Part shown: positions 1 to 10,568 of the stretch, piece after piece | Layout: each line of letters opens with the position of its first letter | Numbering within the stretch: the stretch's first letter is position 1 | Assembly (NCBI GenBank): GCA_037349315.1 | Contig: JBAIAC010000014.1 | Coordinates: 25,025,001-25,089,000, forward strand | Length of the DNA stretch: 64,000 bases | Direction of reading: 5' to 3' | DNA from: Chelydra serpentina | Taxonomy: Eukaryota > Chordata > Testudines > Chelydridae | The notes under the pieces: generated by a model | The model's database searches: none | What the model was told of the DNA's origin: nothing | Seen by the model: the letters and a program-made list of their open reading frames with translations, nothing else | Made by a program: the position numbers and the translations under genes

Positions 1-620
1 CTGACTCTGACTCTGACTCACAGCAAAGTGCAAGAAATAGTGGATGGCTTTGCAGCAATGAGGTTCCCAAATGTGGTGGGGTGATAGATGGAAAACATAT
101 CCTTATGTTTAGCACCACCCAGCCTTGATACTGAGTATAACAACTGAAAGGGCTACTTTTCCATGGTTATGGAAATGCTAGTGGATCACTGGGGATGTTT
201 CATTGATATTAATGTGGGCTGGTCAAAAAGGCGCATGATACTTGCATTTTGAAGAATACAGGACTGTTCAGAAAGTTGCAAGCAGGGATATTCTTTCCCA
301 AACAGTGGATTACCATTGGTGAGGTGGCAATGCCAGCAGTAGTTCTGAGGGACCTAGCTTACTCTGTGCTCATAAAACTGTACACTGGCCATCTTGACAG
401 CAATAAGGAAAGATTGGACTCGTGGCTCAGTAGGTGCAGAATGACTGTTGAATGTGCTTTTGGTAGATTGAATGATTGCTGGCAGTGTTTACTCATTAGA
501 TTAGAGCCCAGTGTGAACAAATATTCCATGGTATAGCTGAATGTTGTGTACTTCGCAACAGGCTGTCTGTCTGCAGAATTAACATCCAGACTTCAGGGCT
601 ATTACAAGAGCACAATGTGG
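1..620 (+). pseudogene. Harbinger (HARBI1-type) DDE transposase relic, 5' end cut by window edge
   Basis: Conceptual translation in shifting frames gives the landmarks of PIF/Harbinger transposases, which cut and paste their element as DDE nucleases. The first catalytic region reads VIDGKHI (Asp codon 87-89). Next comes DINVGW around 205-222. The second catalytic Asp is in RDLAYSVL (codon 351-353), followed by LYTGHLDS. The catalytic Glu is in RMTVECAFGRL (codon 450-452). The stretch 249-536 stays open for 95 codons, but there are frameshifts near 81 and 223-231 and a stop at about 534-536, after which the frame resumes as a CCVLHN-like segment. The N-terminal helix-turn-helix part would lie left of the window. 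All three acidic residues survive although the reading frame is broken. It is a transposon remnant, not the domesticated host gene HARBI1, which would be intact. Confidence 0.8.
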
Positions 621-1059
621 ACCTATATGTTTGAGATGTTCATTTTCACAGTCAGCCACAATAGTGTTCTGGCTTGGTGTCTTGAAATAATGCTTGTCTT
701 GTGGGGGGTTTTTTGTTGGTTTTTTTTGCTGCTGGTTTCCATTTTGTCATGCCTGCTGCACATTATAAATACAGCTGGGCCTGACACTGTGAATTGTGTG
801 ATGCTTTCTGTACATTTATAAATATGGCTGGATGTTTTCCTAAGGCAATGAATTCTGTGGTACTCAGCGTGCATTTTATTATTATTGTTTGATTTCTTGA
901 CTGCCACTCTGCATTCTGTAATATTTATTGTGAATTGATAAAGAGACTTTGAATTTTTAAACTCAAAGAGAATCAAAGTGTACAGAATCAAAATGCAAAT
1001 AAACACATACAATGTCATACAAACTTCAAACATAACTTAATGCGGTTAAACTTTTAAAA

Positions 1060-1600
1060 TTCCTATTGAAAAAAGAATTCAACATTTATGTCCTTTTGTG
1101 TAAACAGATAGCTCAGTGTTTATTGTGGCTACACATATACAAATCTGTGGTTTTCACTGGTCAGTGTATGTAAAGCTAGGTTTTCCTTGTTGTCCCCAGC
1201 ATGCAGTGGTAGGTATAAGGATGGAGTCTGTGATGCCCTGTGATATGCTGAGGGGTATAGAGAGCAGCAATCATTGACTTCTCCAAGGGGTGGAAAAGCC
1301 AATGAGTCTGGGATTTTTGGACCTGTATTTCAACCAGGGTCTGCAACATTTGGGTTCGATGCCTCAGAAAACATCCTGGTGCATTTCTGACTCCTTGTCC
1401 TGTTGGGATTACCAGGCCTTTTGCCTGACCTTTCTGGTTTTTTCCATGCTGTCAGTCATCATGCTCCTCCTCAGCAGGGTCAGGCATTCCATGATGTGGA
1501 GGGAGCAGCCTTTAAAGCCACCATGCCAGAAGCTGATGATAAAAACAGACACATGCACCACTAGATTTACAGAAAGGAAAAGGAAAGATACATTTAAAAA
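1060..1600 (-). pseudogene. Possible relic of the Myb-like partner ORF of the same Harbinger element
   Basis: Autonomous Harbinger elements carry a second gene, a Myb/SANT-like DNA-binding protein that helps the transposase reach its ends. On the minus strand here, fragments such as MMECLTLLRRSMMTDSM (about 1500-1450) and a tail reading ALHTLTSENHRFVYV then stop (about 1175-1130) resemble the C-terminal part of such ORFs in reptilian Harbingers, from memory. The order, convergent with the transposase at 1-620, would fit one element about 1.6 kb long within the window. Stops and frame changes are frequent. I did not find a convincing terminal inverted repeat to close the element, so both identity and limits are tentative. 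Confidence 0.3.
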
Positions 1601-1621
1601 TTACTTTCCCTTAGTCCCATA

Positions 1622-2335
1622 AATGCTTTTAATAAGAAATGCTTAGTAACTTTTCAGCTTTGGAACGCCTTAGCACAGTACCCCTCTCCAACTCCAATCA
1701 TTAGTGAGTATGGCCTGGCATGTGGGGATGGGGGCAATCAATTTTCTGTTGCATGAAGATATAAAATTCTGGCCCCTATTCCAGAGCTACGAGTATAGGG
1801 TGATGGCAGTGAATATTGGCACTATTTTTCACAGACAGTAGTGATTTTGGCTAACATCACACTGACTGAGGGTCACAAAGGCACAGAGAACACAGCTTCT
1901 AAGGGAGTCCCAAAACGATTTGGGCTGATATGTAGTTAGGCTGTTTGCTATGATCTCTTCAAATGCTCAACAGATTTGTTACCATTTTTATTTAATTAAC
2001 ATAGTTTTCATATAAATTTAAACGAAAGTCTCTCTTGTTTCAGCCTCCCAGTCTCATACCACTTATTTACTATTTCAGTTTATTCTACTCATGGGGAAAA
2101 AATAGATGCCCTAACGAGAGGTTTGGAGAGATTTAACAAGTGTGCATGTCCATGTAAAAATAAAATCAAAACAAAATGAAATGGCATCAAGGGAACACTA
2201 CCTCTGCTAGACGAATGGTGTGGTGAGCAAATGCCTAACAAACAGCTGAAGTTATATAAATGCATTGTGCCTGCTGCTAGGTGAAGTGAGAACATTTTAA
2301 CATAAAACCTTCTAAAACAGTACTGTGATCTTCTG
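1622..2335. other. No recognised feature
   Basis: AT-rich unique-looking sequence. Short open stretches exist on both strands (for example 2089-2421 minus) but have no domain, codon bias or splice context that supports a gene. Confidence 0.5.
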
Positions 2336-2405
2336 CTGCTGTAAATCAAGGTAACTCTGTTGAACTCAGTGGACCTACACCGATTTACAGCAGTTGAGGA
2401 TCCAG
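2336..2405. repeat. Palindromic MITE-like fragment
   Basis: Arms CTGCTGTAAATC (2336-2347) and GATTTACAGCAG (2382-2393) are perfect inverted repeats, followed by TTGAGGATCCAGCC. The centre (GAACTCAGTGGACC) resembles the 'gaagtcaatgga' core of the short palindromic repeat family also seen at 6203, 20976, 28038, 35597 and 43148. Confidence 0.55.
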
Positions 2406-3852
2406 CCTTGCTGTTTTCCAAGTCATTAATGGAATATGAAGTCTGTGTGGACTAGAGCGCTGTGAAATTCAATAGTTCCACTCACTAGGAACTCATGTGA
2501 ATGCTTTTACTGATTACGGTTTGAGAGTTTTCACAGCTCCTAATTTATTCTGAAGCTTGGCTTTGGACAAACCCAGCAACCCAAAGTAAAATTGAGCCTA
2601 AATTGCTGAGTTCCTTCTGGTTTCACAGTGAAATCATACAGACCTGAACATAAAGAGGATACACAAAACAATAAATTAATTCAGGTCCACTCACAAACAG
2701 GCCCAAATTTGCCCCAAAGCAAACTTTTTGATTAACCTTATATCAGATTTCATTTTGTAACTAAGAACAAGGTGAACAGATGCCAGCTGGTTCCCAGTGA
2801 ACAAAGGGTTAACTCCAGCTCAGCTACCCACTTCCTTTGCACAGGTGTTGAGGGGAAGGTTCTAAGAGTGGTTGTCCCCTGGGATGATGGCCAGGGAATT
2901 TGGGGATTTAGGTGGTAACAGTTAGGGTTTATTTGAACCCCCCCAGCTGGAATGCTTTTCCCCCCTTAATTTATTTTTCCTTGCTTATACTCTTTGATCA
3001 TAAATGATATCCCTTCCGAAAAGAATTTTTTGACCGTACATTTTCAACTCTTTAGCTAGAATTCTCTCTATCCAGTTAGTCTTGAGGTTCAATGTTAATG
3101 GGTATTTCTCCCAAGGGCTTGGAACACTACCTCCCCCGTCAGTACTCTGAAAATCAGGTAGCTTGGGGCAGAAGAGTGAAGGTTAAAAAATCAATCCTGT
3201 GTTTTCCATACTGTGAAGCTGAGCTCACTGAACTCTTTGTGTATATGTTGGTGTAAATACATACATTTCTTAATCTTCTGAATTTAGATTTCCCCCCCCC
3301 CATTCTGTTAGGGGACTTTTCTAGGACCTGAGCTTATCCTAAGACTGATTAGGGTGGATAATAGAATTTTGCTGCTTGATGACTATATTTGTGGTTATTA
3401 TTGCTACTATGACTATTGCCCCTCCATGCGATAAACACAAAACGTTCTATTATGATCATAATTTCACTTATTACACTCCAGTAGGGACAGCTACTATCTA
3501 TATTTTAATGACCAGAGCTGGTAACTATACTTCTGCCTGTATGTGGAGACTGGGATGGCAAGAGTTTCTCCCACCAGCAGTTTAAGTAAAATTAATCCAA
3601 AAATGGTTATGAAAAGTCATACTGCAAAGGAGGAATGCATTAGGGTGTATGCTCCAAGACACTGAGTAAGTCTAGCGTCTTCTCATGCTACTGAAATTAA
3701 TAATTTTCTAGAATTGCAAGCAAAGCTTTCAGCTAAAGAAATACAAATTTCTCTCATCCAACAAAGCTATAATTGTTTAAATTATATTAAGGAGCCTGAA
3801 TTTGCTATATTAGCTGAGAGAGGGCAGAGGGAAGGGTCTGGTTTGCTTTGTC
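2406..3852. other. No recognised feature
   Basis: Unassigned sequence with a poly-C run near 3293-3301. An open stretch at 3376-3585 (69 codons) has no recognisable similarity and is most likely chance. Confidence 0.5.
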
Positions 3853-4036
3853 GTCCCTTAAGAACATAAGACTGGCCGTACTGGGTCAGACCAAAGGTCC
3901 ATCCAGCCCAGTATCCTGTCCACCGACAGTGGCCAGTGCCAGGTGCTAGGAGTGAGTGGACCTAACAGGTAATGATCCAGTGATCTCTCTCCTGCCATCC
4001 ATCACCCCCCACCCCTCTGACAAACAGAGGCTAAGG
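3853..4036 (-). mobile_element. CR1 LINE 3'-end fragment
   Basis: The plus strand reads AAGAACATAAGACTGGCC, then a 'tgggtcagaccaaaggtcc' motif and 'agcccagtatcctgtc', then a degenerate 'acaaacagaggctaaggacacc' end. This is the reverse complement of the CR1 3' untranslated region that is abundant in turtles and crocodilians. Only the non-coding tail is present, as expected of 5'-truncated LINE copies. Confidence 0.85.
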
Positions 4037-4047
4037 ACACCTTAAAG

Positions 4048-4408
4048 CAGTGGTCCCCAAACTGTGGGGCGTGTCCTCGTAGTGGGTATGGAGAAACATT
4101 TAGGTGGGCACATGGCAGGGTCCAGGCTAGGCCCCACAGTGGGCACTGAAGCAGCACCATGCCCCCAGCCCCACTCTGCCCCCAACCCCAGCTCCAGTCT
4201 GCTCACTGCTCCACCCCCAACCCGGCTCTTCCACTAGCCCCAGCTCCTCCCCGCGTGCCAAGTTTCACCCCCAGCTCTGCTGCTCAGGGAGCCTTGGCTG
4301 TTCAGTAATGGGGCGGGGGGGGGGGGGGGGGGGGCGGGAGGGAGTCGCAGACAGATTCCGTTAATGGTAAGGGGGGTGGGGGTGATTGGAAGAGTTTGTG
4401 CACCACTG
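4048..4408. mobile_element. Non-autonomous hAT-type transposon with TSD
   Basis: The element starts CAGTGGTCCCCAAACT and ends in the complement of CAGTGGTGCACAAACT, giving imperfect terminal inverted repeats (TIRs) of about 16 bp. It is flanked by CCTTAAAG (4040-4047) and CCTTAAAA (4409-4416), a 7/8-matching 8-bp TSD as hAT transposases make. The interior is GC-rich, without coding capacity, and contains a 20-G run (4315-4334). It sits directly downstream of the CR1 tail. Confidence 0.85.
4315..4334 (+). repeat. Poly-G tract (20 G)
   Basis: Uninterrupted G20 preceded by GGGGC and followed by CGGGAGGG, inside the hAT element at 4048-4408. It is potentially G-quadruplex forming, and prone to length error in sequencing. 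Confidence 0.9.
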
Positions 4409-4416
4409 CCTTAAAA

Positions 4417-5405
4417 GGCTCTTTTGTTTCTGCTAGTGTTTTTTATAACTGTCATATTTGTCAGTAAAAATACAGTACAAAAAATGTTCAACCATTTTTC
4501 AAAAGTAATACCATTTCTATTAGACCAATCATTGATAATAAGTGTGCTGAGAATATCAGGTAGACACAGCATTAAACTAGTTTGGAGAGATATTAGGGAG
4601 ATGTCAAAAAGAATACAGGAGAGATAAGGCTTCCAGAGCAATATAGTAATAAATCACTGAGAAGAAATAAAAGCAGGAAGGAAAAAATCAGTCTTACAAA
4701 ACTCATTTTAACAGGAGAGAAAATAAGAGGAAGAGATTGAAAACCTTTAGCAATTCAGTAAATCCTATCCAATTGTTACAGGTGAAATTCACCCATCAGT
4801 ATAAGAGGCCTGCAAAACAGTGGACCAATCTTCATTCCTCTACACAGGGCATGTGGATATGGAGTGGGCAGGTAAAGAGGATCCACACTTAGTTAATACT
4901 GTTAAAGTGGGTTCTAACCAGTCACTCTGAAGAAGGAATTTGTGGGAAGTACAAGTCTGTGGCCAATAGGAGTGCATGAAAAACATGCCCCCAATTTCAG
5001 CCTCCAGGTGTTGAAAGAGAGTCTATGAAGGGGCTGACAGCTCCTCCTGCAAATCATAGGGTAGACTCTGCACAGAGCCTCTTTATTCAGGCTTTACATG
5101 TGGATTGTATATGATGCCTCCCTATGTTTAAAATCAAATTTCATATATTTCAGTATGGAGAAATAAGATTCTCCCTTCTGCCCCCCCAGTGCTGAAAGAT
5201 AATGGAACAGCAATGCCGAGGCTTGAAGGAAGTAACACAGAGGCAATAGCCCCAGGAGAGCTGTGCATGTGTCAGCAAGAGCATATGCCATGAGTGAAAT
5301 TATATTTTCTGCTACTCCAAAGTCCTAGAATGTCTGCATTGCTTGCAGGCATTTCTTGCATTTGAGGACTCCTATGCCTGAAGTTGTTTACATTGTCCTT
5401 TCACT
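4417..5405. other. No recognised feature
   Basis: Unassigned sequence. Short open stretches at 4411-4641 (minus) and 5094-5291 (minus) show no family features. Confidence 0.5.
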
Positions 5406-5440
5406 GGGGGAGGGGCGGGGGAGGGGAGGGGAGGGGCGGG
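5406..5440 (+). repeat. G-rich tract, G-quadruplex-type motif
   Basis: Seven consecutive runs of 3-5 G separated by single A or C bases (GGGGG-A-GGGG-C-GGGGG-A-GGGG-A-GGGG-A-GGGG-C-GGG). This satisfies the usual four-run quadruplex pattern with one-base loops. Confidence 0.8.
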
Positions 5441-6202
5441 TTGAGAAGGAGGAATTGAGACTATTAATAAGCCATTATAAAATATGTACCTTTGTTAGTC
5501 TTTTGCCACAAATCATTCCCTGATAGGGCATAAGAAGGCATCCATGCTTTAAAAAACAAAAACATAGAAATCCTTCCACACCTTTTAAAAATTAAATTTT
5601 AAAAGGAATCTAAATGTACAGGAAGTTTTTCTGTCACTTTGATTAATACTGTTTGTGTTTGCATATACCACCACATCATTTACTGAGGTCAGAGTGTCTG
5701 AGGATGATAGCGTTACATACAAAAATCATCTGCTTTAAGGCATGCTGATGTTTAGAAAATATCTGTAATGATTTGTTCCCCCAATGACCTCTGCAGTTAA
5801 CTCTTTGAGGACATCACACTAAGCATTAGAAAGTCCAGACTGATGGAACCAAAAGGAGTTTGGAAGTAACTAACATCCTCACTTCATGTAATTATTACTA
5901 CATTACTAGCACAATAACAAAGCCCTAGGCTATTCTAGGCATTCCCCGTAGAAACAGATACTATGGAAACTTCAAACTTATAACCCCAAGGTATTATTTT
6001 TGTCAGCATTATTACTTCAAGATAAGGATCCAGTTAAGAGGGCAGTGTCCTATATTGTATCATTTGGGAGTTTTGCACAAATAACACAGTATTATTTGAA
6101 GAAATATGATCTTTTAAACATGATTTATTAATATTTTCATTGTTTGAGATCTTGTATAAAATAAGGTACAAAGGGATACATATACAACATCAGAGTATGT
6201 AT
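5441..6202. other. No recognised feature
   Basis: AT-rich unassigned sequence without a convincing repeat or exon. Confidence 0.5.
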
Positions 6203-6318
6203 GGCCGGATTTTGCCACATTTGCTCACATTGAGTAGTAAATTATTACTCAAACAGTTGTACTGAAATCAAGAGTAATGTACTACTCAATGTGAGTAAGG
6301 GTATCTGAACTTGGCCCT
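6203..6318. repeat. Palindromic MITE-like element
   Basis: Left arm 6224-6250 (CTCACATTGAGTAGTA...TTACTC) pairs with right arm 6272-6295 (GAGTAATGTACTACTCAATGTGAG) over about 24 bp with a small bulge. Outer ends GGCCGGA and TTGGCCC also pair. The short loop contains TGAAATCAAGA. It belongs to the family of short hairpin repeats scattered through this window. Confidence 0.65.
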
Positions 6319-6371
6319 TAATGAAAAAGATCATGGAGGATATTGGTGTCTTCTGTCACAAGGGGATAAAA

Positions 6372-6897
6372 CAAGTGGGCACAAAAAACTGATTTCAAGA
6401 CTGAGCTTGATAAGTTTATGGAGAGGATGGCATGATGAGATGACCTCCTGCCATTGTAGGCATATCTGTGATTATTAGTAGCAAATATCCCCAATAGCCA
6501 GAGATGGGACACTAGATGTGGAGGGCTCTGAGTTACTACAGAGAATTATTTCCCGGGCTGGTGGGTCTTGCTGATGTGTTCAGGGTCTAAATGATCACTA
6601 TATTTGGGATCCAGAAGGAATTTTCCCCAGAGTCAGGTTGGCAGAGACCCTGAGTTTTTTTCCACCTTCCTCTGTAACATGGGGTATGGATCACTTGCTG
6701 GTTTAAACTAGAGTAAATGGTGGATTCTCTGTAACTTGAAAACGTTAAATCATGATTTGAAGACTTCAATAACTTAGCCAGAGTTTGTGGGTCTATTACA
6801 GCAGAGAGTGCGTAAGGCTCTGTGGCCTGCAATGTGCAGGAGGGCAGACTAGAGGATTATGATGGTCCCTTCAGGCCTTAAAGTCTATGAGTTTGAG
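6372..6897 (+). mobile_element. CR1 LINE 3' untranslated region copy
   Basis: Recognisable CR1 3' region in sense orientation: 'tttcaagactgagcttgata', 'gagggctctgagttactac', 'gaaggaattttccccag', 'ttcctctgtaacatgggg' and the end 'gtggcctgcaatgtgcagga' followed by 'gatggtcccttcaggcctt'. About 525 bp remain; no reverse transcriptase sequence is present. Moderately diverged. Confidence 0.85.
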
Positions 6898-7800
6898 TCT
6901 AAAAAAGCAAACAATACAATAATCTCAGTAAAAGGCTCTGTTAGTGCTCCTCCATGGAGTCTGACTTTACTAAAACATGAGTGAATAGGGGAATAAGGAA
7001 ACCGATATCCCCAAACCCAGAAACACAGGTCTTACTGAATGCCCATTTAGGGATGCCAGTAGCAAGACTAAATAGAATTTACTCTTATAAATCCAGCAAG
7101 AAAGTATTTAAGCCTGACCATGCCAGATGCTGAGCTCCTCCTGTGAGTTGCTGTGCACCTTTAGTGGTTATTGAAATCAGTGGCAATTGAGGCTGCTCAT
7201 CACAGGAAGCACAATGAGCCACTGGCAGGATCAGACCTATCCTTGTATAATATATAATTTCCATCTGAATGTGAACAAAGTAAATTAGCATTTAATTTAA
7301 AAATATTTCCAGTACTTTAAAATTAATTCTAGAATAATTTTGGTGGTGTGAAAAAATTAACAAACTAGCCAACACTGAATCCAATATCCATGAATAATAC
7401 AGGATTACCCATGAGATTTCCAGTACTTTAAGACAACAGAGGAGCAGGAAATACTATGAGAATACACTTCCCCATTTTATTCCTCAGCTTCCTTTACTAT
7501 TCTGGCCATAACACAGAAGTGCACACCAAACACCCTCTTCCCATCCTAATGAAAAATAATTAGAATATTACCCATGTTATTTTAAACCTCATAAAAGATT
7601 TGGTCAAGATTTTGAGCTTGGGGAGTGGGAGTGCTATTTTTTTTCTCATTAAAATAAATATTGGGAAAATCCATGGATTTTACATGTTTTGGCTTGAAAG
7701 TGGGACTATTTTTTAAGGGAAATTGATATTCACTGATAACTGAAGTTACCCTTGTGAAATATGTGGAACTTATTCCTTACATTGGATCTAGAAATACCAG
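6898..7800. other. No recognised feature
   Basis: AT-rich sequence. No repeat boundary or coding signal could be supported. Confidence 0.5.
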
Positions 7801-7809
7801 AAGAACAAT
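7801..7809 (+). repeat. Left flanking duplication of the PLE insertion
   Basis: AAGAACAAT is repeated exactly at 7950-7958 on the far side of the Penelope-like fragment, consistent with a target-site duplication. Confidence 0.6.
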
Positions 7810-7949
7810 CAAGTATCAGAGGGGTAGCCATGTTAGTCTGGATTTGTAGAAGCGACAAAGGGTCCTGTGGCACCTTATAGACTAACAGAGGTATTGGAGC
7901 ATAAGCTTTCGTAGGTGAATACCCACTTCTTCGGATGCAAGCAGTGGAA
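7810..7949 (-). mobile_element. Penelope-like element 3' tail, short insertion
   Basis: The plus strand contains 'cagaggggtagccatgttag', then 'cctgtggcaccttatagac', 'cataagctttcgtaggtgaa' and 'acccacttcttcggatgca'. This is the reverse complement of the 3' end of Penelope-like retroelements common in turtle genomes and shares the 'gtggcacctta.agactaac' core with 36961-37030. Only about 140 bp are present, and the copy is bounded by a 9-bp direct repeat, so it looks like a severely 5'-truncated insertion rather than a later deletion. Confidence 0.75.
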
Positions 7950-7958
7950 AAGAACAAT

Positions 7959-8463
7959 ATTTTTCATGTTATTTCATGACGAACTTTTCTAGTCCTGGCC
8001 TACTCATGGTCATGTTGTAAAGGAAGAACACATGCCCCCATGGAATTTTGCAGTTTCTTCCTATAAATCTGATAGCTAATCCTGGTCATTAATAGTCATC
8101 ATACATACTAAACATGCATACACAGTACCCCAACTTAAAGTATGTTTTGATCTTGAGTTTGGTTTCACTCATTATGAAAATGGAGACCATTTGGAGAAAA
8201 AAAAATCAGATCTGGATTTGGATTTTGAGTTTGGGAGTGTTCCAATCTGGGTTTTGGTGAGTCCATTCTTAATCAGTACCACCCATGCATTTCATCTTCA
8301 TTATAATTTAAGCAATTTCAAAGTAAAATTTCATTTTATAAAGTGATGCAATAGTTACAAAAAGCTGATGTTAAATCAACCTATTCGCTGTATCACCTTG
8401 TTGACAATGTTATGATTAGAACTGGTTCAAAAGTGTCCAGCTAAACATTTGTTCATCTAAATA
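7959..8463. other. No recognised feature
   Basis: AT-rich unassigned sequence between the PLE fragment and the Tigger-like element. Confidence 0.5.
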
Positions 8464-8647
8464 CAGTAGAACCTCAGTTACGGACACCTCGGGAATGGAG
8501 GTTGTCTCCGTAACTATGAAATGTTCCATAACTCTGAACAAAGCAAAGTTCGGGCACCAGATACAGCAACTGATACTCCAGGCCAGAATTCAACAGCAGC
8601 TGAACTCCCTACTCAGCATGAGTTTACAAGCTTGTCCCTCTCTCTGC

Positions 8648-8725
<78 letters not shown>

Positions 8726-9067
8726 ACAGCGTGTCCCCCCTGGCTGGGGGAGGGAGGTAAAAACAGCACATCCCCATCCCAGTGGTGGTGGGGAGGAGTG
8801 AAAGCTGTGCAGACCCCAGTGCTGCTCCTGCTCAGCTGGCTCTGGATGCCTTGGGCTGGCAGCCACAGCATCTTGCTGTCAGTGGCTGCCCCACGAGTGG
8901 GGGTGGGTCAGGCAGCCCAGATGTGTCTACCTTTAAGATGCAATAAAATACTTGTTTCTTTTTTTTTTGTCTCTGCTGCCACCTGATTGGTTACTTCCAG
9001 TTTCACATGGTGTCCAGTTGACCAATCAGTCCGAAACTCTAGTGTTTCTATCCTTGAGGGTCTGTTG
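8464..9067. mobile_element. Tigger-like (Tc1/mariner superfamily) non-autonomous transposon
   Basis: The left end CAGTAGAACCTCAGTTACGG is followed by 'acacctcgggaatggagg' and 'ccgtaactatgaaatgttc'. The right end, reversed, reads CAACAGACCCTCAAGGATAG then AAACACTAGAGTTTCGG, a diverged version of the same terminus. TA dinucleotides flank both ends (8462-8463 and 9068-9069), as expected for Tc1/mariner-type insertion. A segment before the right end (TCTCTGCTGCCACCTGATTGG) also matches my memory of this reptilian family. No transposase is encoded. The open stretches across it are created by the internal TG microsatellite. Confidence 0.7.
8651..8722 (+). repeat. (TG)36 microsatellite
   Basis: 72 bp of uninterrupted TG inside the Tigger-like element. 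It yields long spurious Cys-Val or Thr-His reading frames on both strands. Confidence 0.98.
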
Positions 9068-9689
9068 TATGCTGTTTTGTTGATGCCAAACTGTTTAACA
9101 GAGATGTATCTATTTTTGAAGTTTTTCTCAGGTCCAGGGTGGATTCTCCAATCACAGAGCAAGCAGGAGATCCAAATTGAAAACCTGATCTTTTGACACA
9201 ATTCTATTTCACAAAAATGTTTGAAATGTTTTGTTTTCTTTCCAGTGCACAAAGGAAACAAATTTTGAAACCTCAAAAGTTGCTGCAAACTAGAATAGTC
9301 ATTCTTCTGCCAGCTCTAGTCATAAAGCACTACAGGTGATAAAGAATATAATTAGCACTTCTTAAAGTGCTCTTGTAACCTAAGCTTTGTTATATACTGT
9401 AACTGAGGGAAAGAGCTGAATGCTGCTGTCAAGGGAGTAATTAAGAATAGTTTAAATCTGCAGGGGAGCTCTTTCTGATAACCACTTAAACCTCAAGAGG
9501 TAGGAAAGCTTCATTAATAATGCCTAAAAATGATCAATTGTGACCAATTATCTTTGCTATCATATTATTTACGTAATCCACTTCAGTATATGCTACACAC
9601 CTCCATGTTTTTCTTTATTGTGTACCACTTTACAGATGCCCCCTAGTCTACTCCTTATCTTACTATATAAGTAATACTTATATACTTAA
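9068..9689. other. No recognised feature
   Basis: Unassigned sequence. An open stretch at 8908-9288 (minus) overlaps the transposon end and is not supported as a gene. Confidence 0.5.
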
Positions 9690-9770
9690 TACTTAGTCTT
9701 GCCAAGAGTGCAGGGGACTGGGCTAGATGTCCTCTCGAGGTCCCTTCCAGTTCTATTATTCTACATCATA
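9690..9770 (+). mobile_element. CR1 LINE 3' terminal fragment
   Basis: 'gcaggggactgggctagatg' followed by 'ctcgaggtcccttccagtt' and 'tattattctac' is the CR1 3' terminus in sense orientation, truncated to about 80 bp. Confidence 0.8.
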
Positions 9771-10368
9771 CCTATTTGATACTCTAAGATACAATACTTT
9801 CACACAGAGAGATTAGCTGTATTTCAGAGTAAGAATTTAATGTAATTTCTTTCATCCACATCTTAAATATCCCATCTGAGAAAAATGTATGTGGCTTGAA
9901 AAAAAAACAACACTACATTTTGGCAGGTATTGTTTTGGGTTACACAACAAAAAAGGAGGACTTATCAAAGCATTCCTGTGAAAGTAATTCTGTACTTTAG
10001 TATGCCAATATCAACTCATTTATATTTGGATGGTAACTGTTGGTATTCCTATGGTAAGTGCCAGAAGAAGGGATTTTTAAATCATTAACTCATTAAGATT
10101 TTATAACATAAAACCATAGATTTGCCTAAACAGGAATACATGGAAACAAAAATGTCTTCTCCTAGATATTTGACTGGAAAAGTGTCTGAAAGTGATATCA
10201 TTTCAAGAGTCAACAAAGTTAATACATTTTACACCCTAATAATCTGTAAGTAACCATATAAAAATTAAAACTATGTAATAATTGCTATGGACTTGTATGA
10301 GCTTCAAGCTATAGTTACTGTTAGTCATAGATGTCTTCCAAAAGCTCTGAAGAAACATTTAGATCAAG
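9771..10368. other. No recognised feature
   Basis: AT-rich unassigned sequence. Confidence 0.5.
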
Positions 10369-10423
10369 GGCTAATTCACAATGGGGATTTAGATGCCTAA
10401 CTTCCACTTTAGGCACCTAAATC
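10369..10423 (+). repeat. Half of a palindromic MITE ('taggcacctaa' family)
   Basis: 'gggctaattcacaatgggga' followed by 'tttagatgcctaacttccac' and 'tttaggcacctaaatct' has the repeated TAGG.(C/G)CCTAA words of a palindromic MITE family; a complete hairpin copy lies at 52400-52504. The second arm is replaced by the tandem array that starts here. Confidence 0.5.
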
Positions 10424-10568
10424 TAAGACTAACTAACTAGACTAACTAACCTACGTTAACCTAGGTTAACTAACCTAAATCTAACCTAACTAACCTAGAC
10501 TAACTAACCAAAATCTAGAATAACTAACTAGACTAACTAGACTAACTAACTAGATTAACTAATTAGAC
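10424..10568 (+). repeat. Degenerate CTAACTAGA-type minisatellite
   Basis: About 145 bp of imperfect tandem repeats built from 'ctaac' plus 'ctaga' or 'ctaaat' words (for example AACTAACTAGACTAACTAAC). It begins exactly where the MITE arm reads 'ctaaatctaagactaac', suggesting that the array expanded out of the MITE sequence. Confidence 0.85.

Noticed and set aside
249..536. Domesticated HARBI1 host gene
   Set aside because: Frameshifts upstream and a stop inside the conserved C-terminal part show a decayed transposon copy.
8495..8986. A 163-codon open frame with a long Cys-Val repeat, and Thr-His frames opposite
   Set aside because: Produced by the (TG)36 microsatellite inside a transposon; no protein family or splice context.
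10424..10568. Possible CRISPR-like or regulatory repeat array
   Set aside because: No constant repeat/spacer pattern; simply a degenerate minisatellite in a vertebrate genome.
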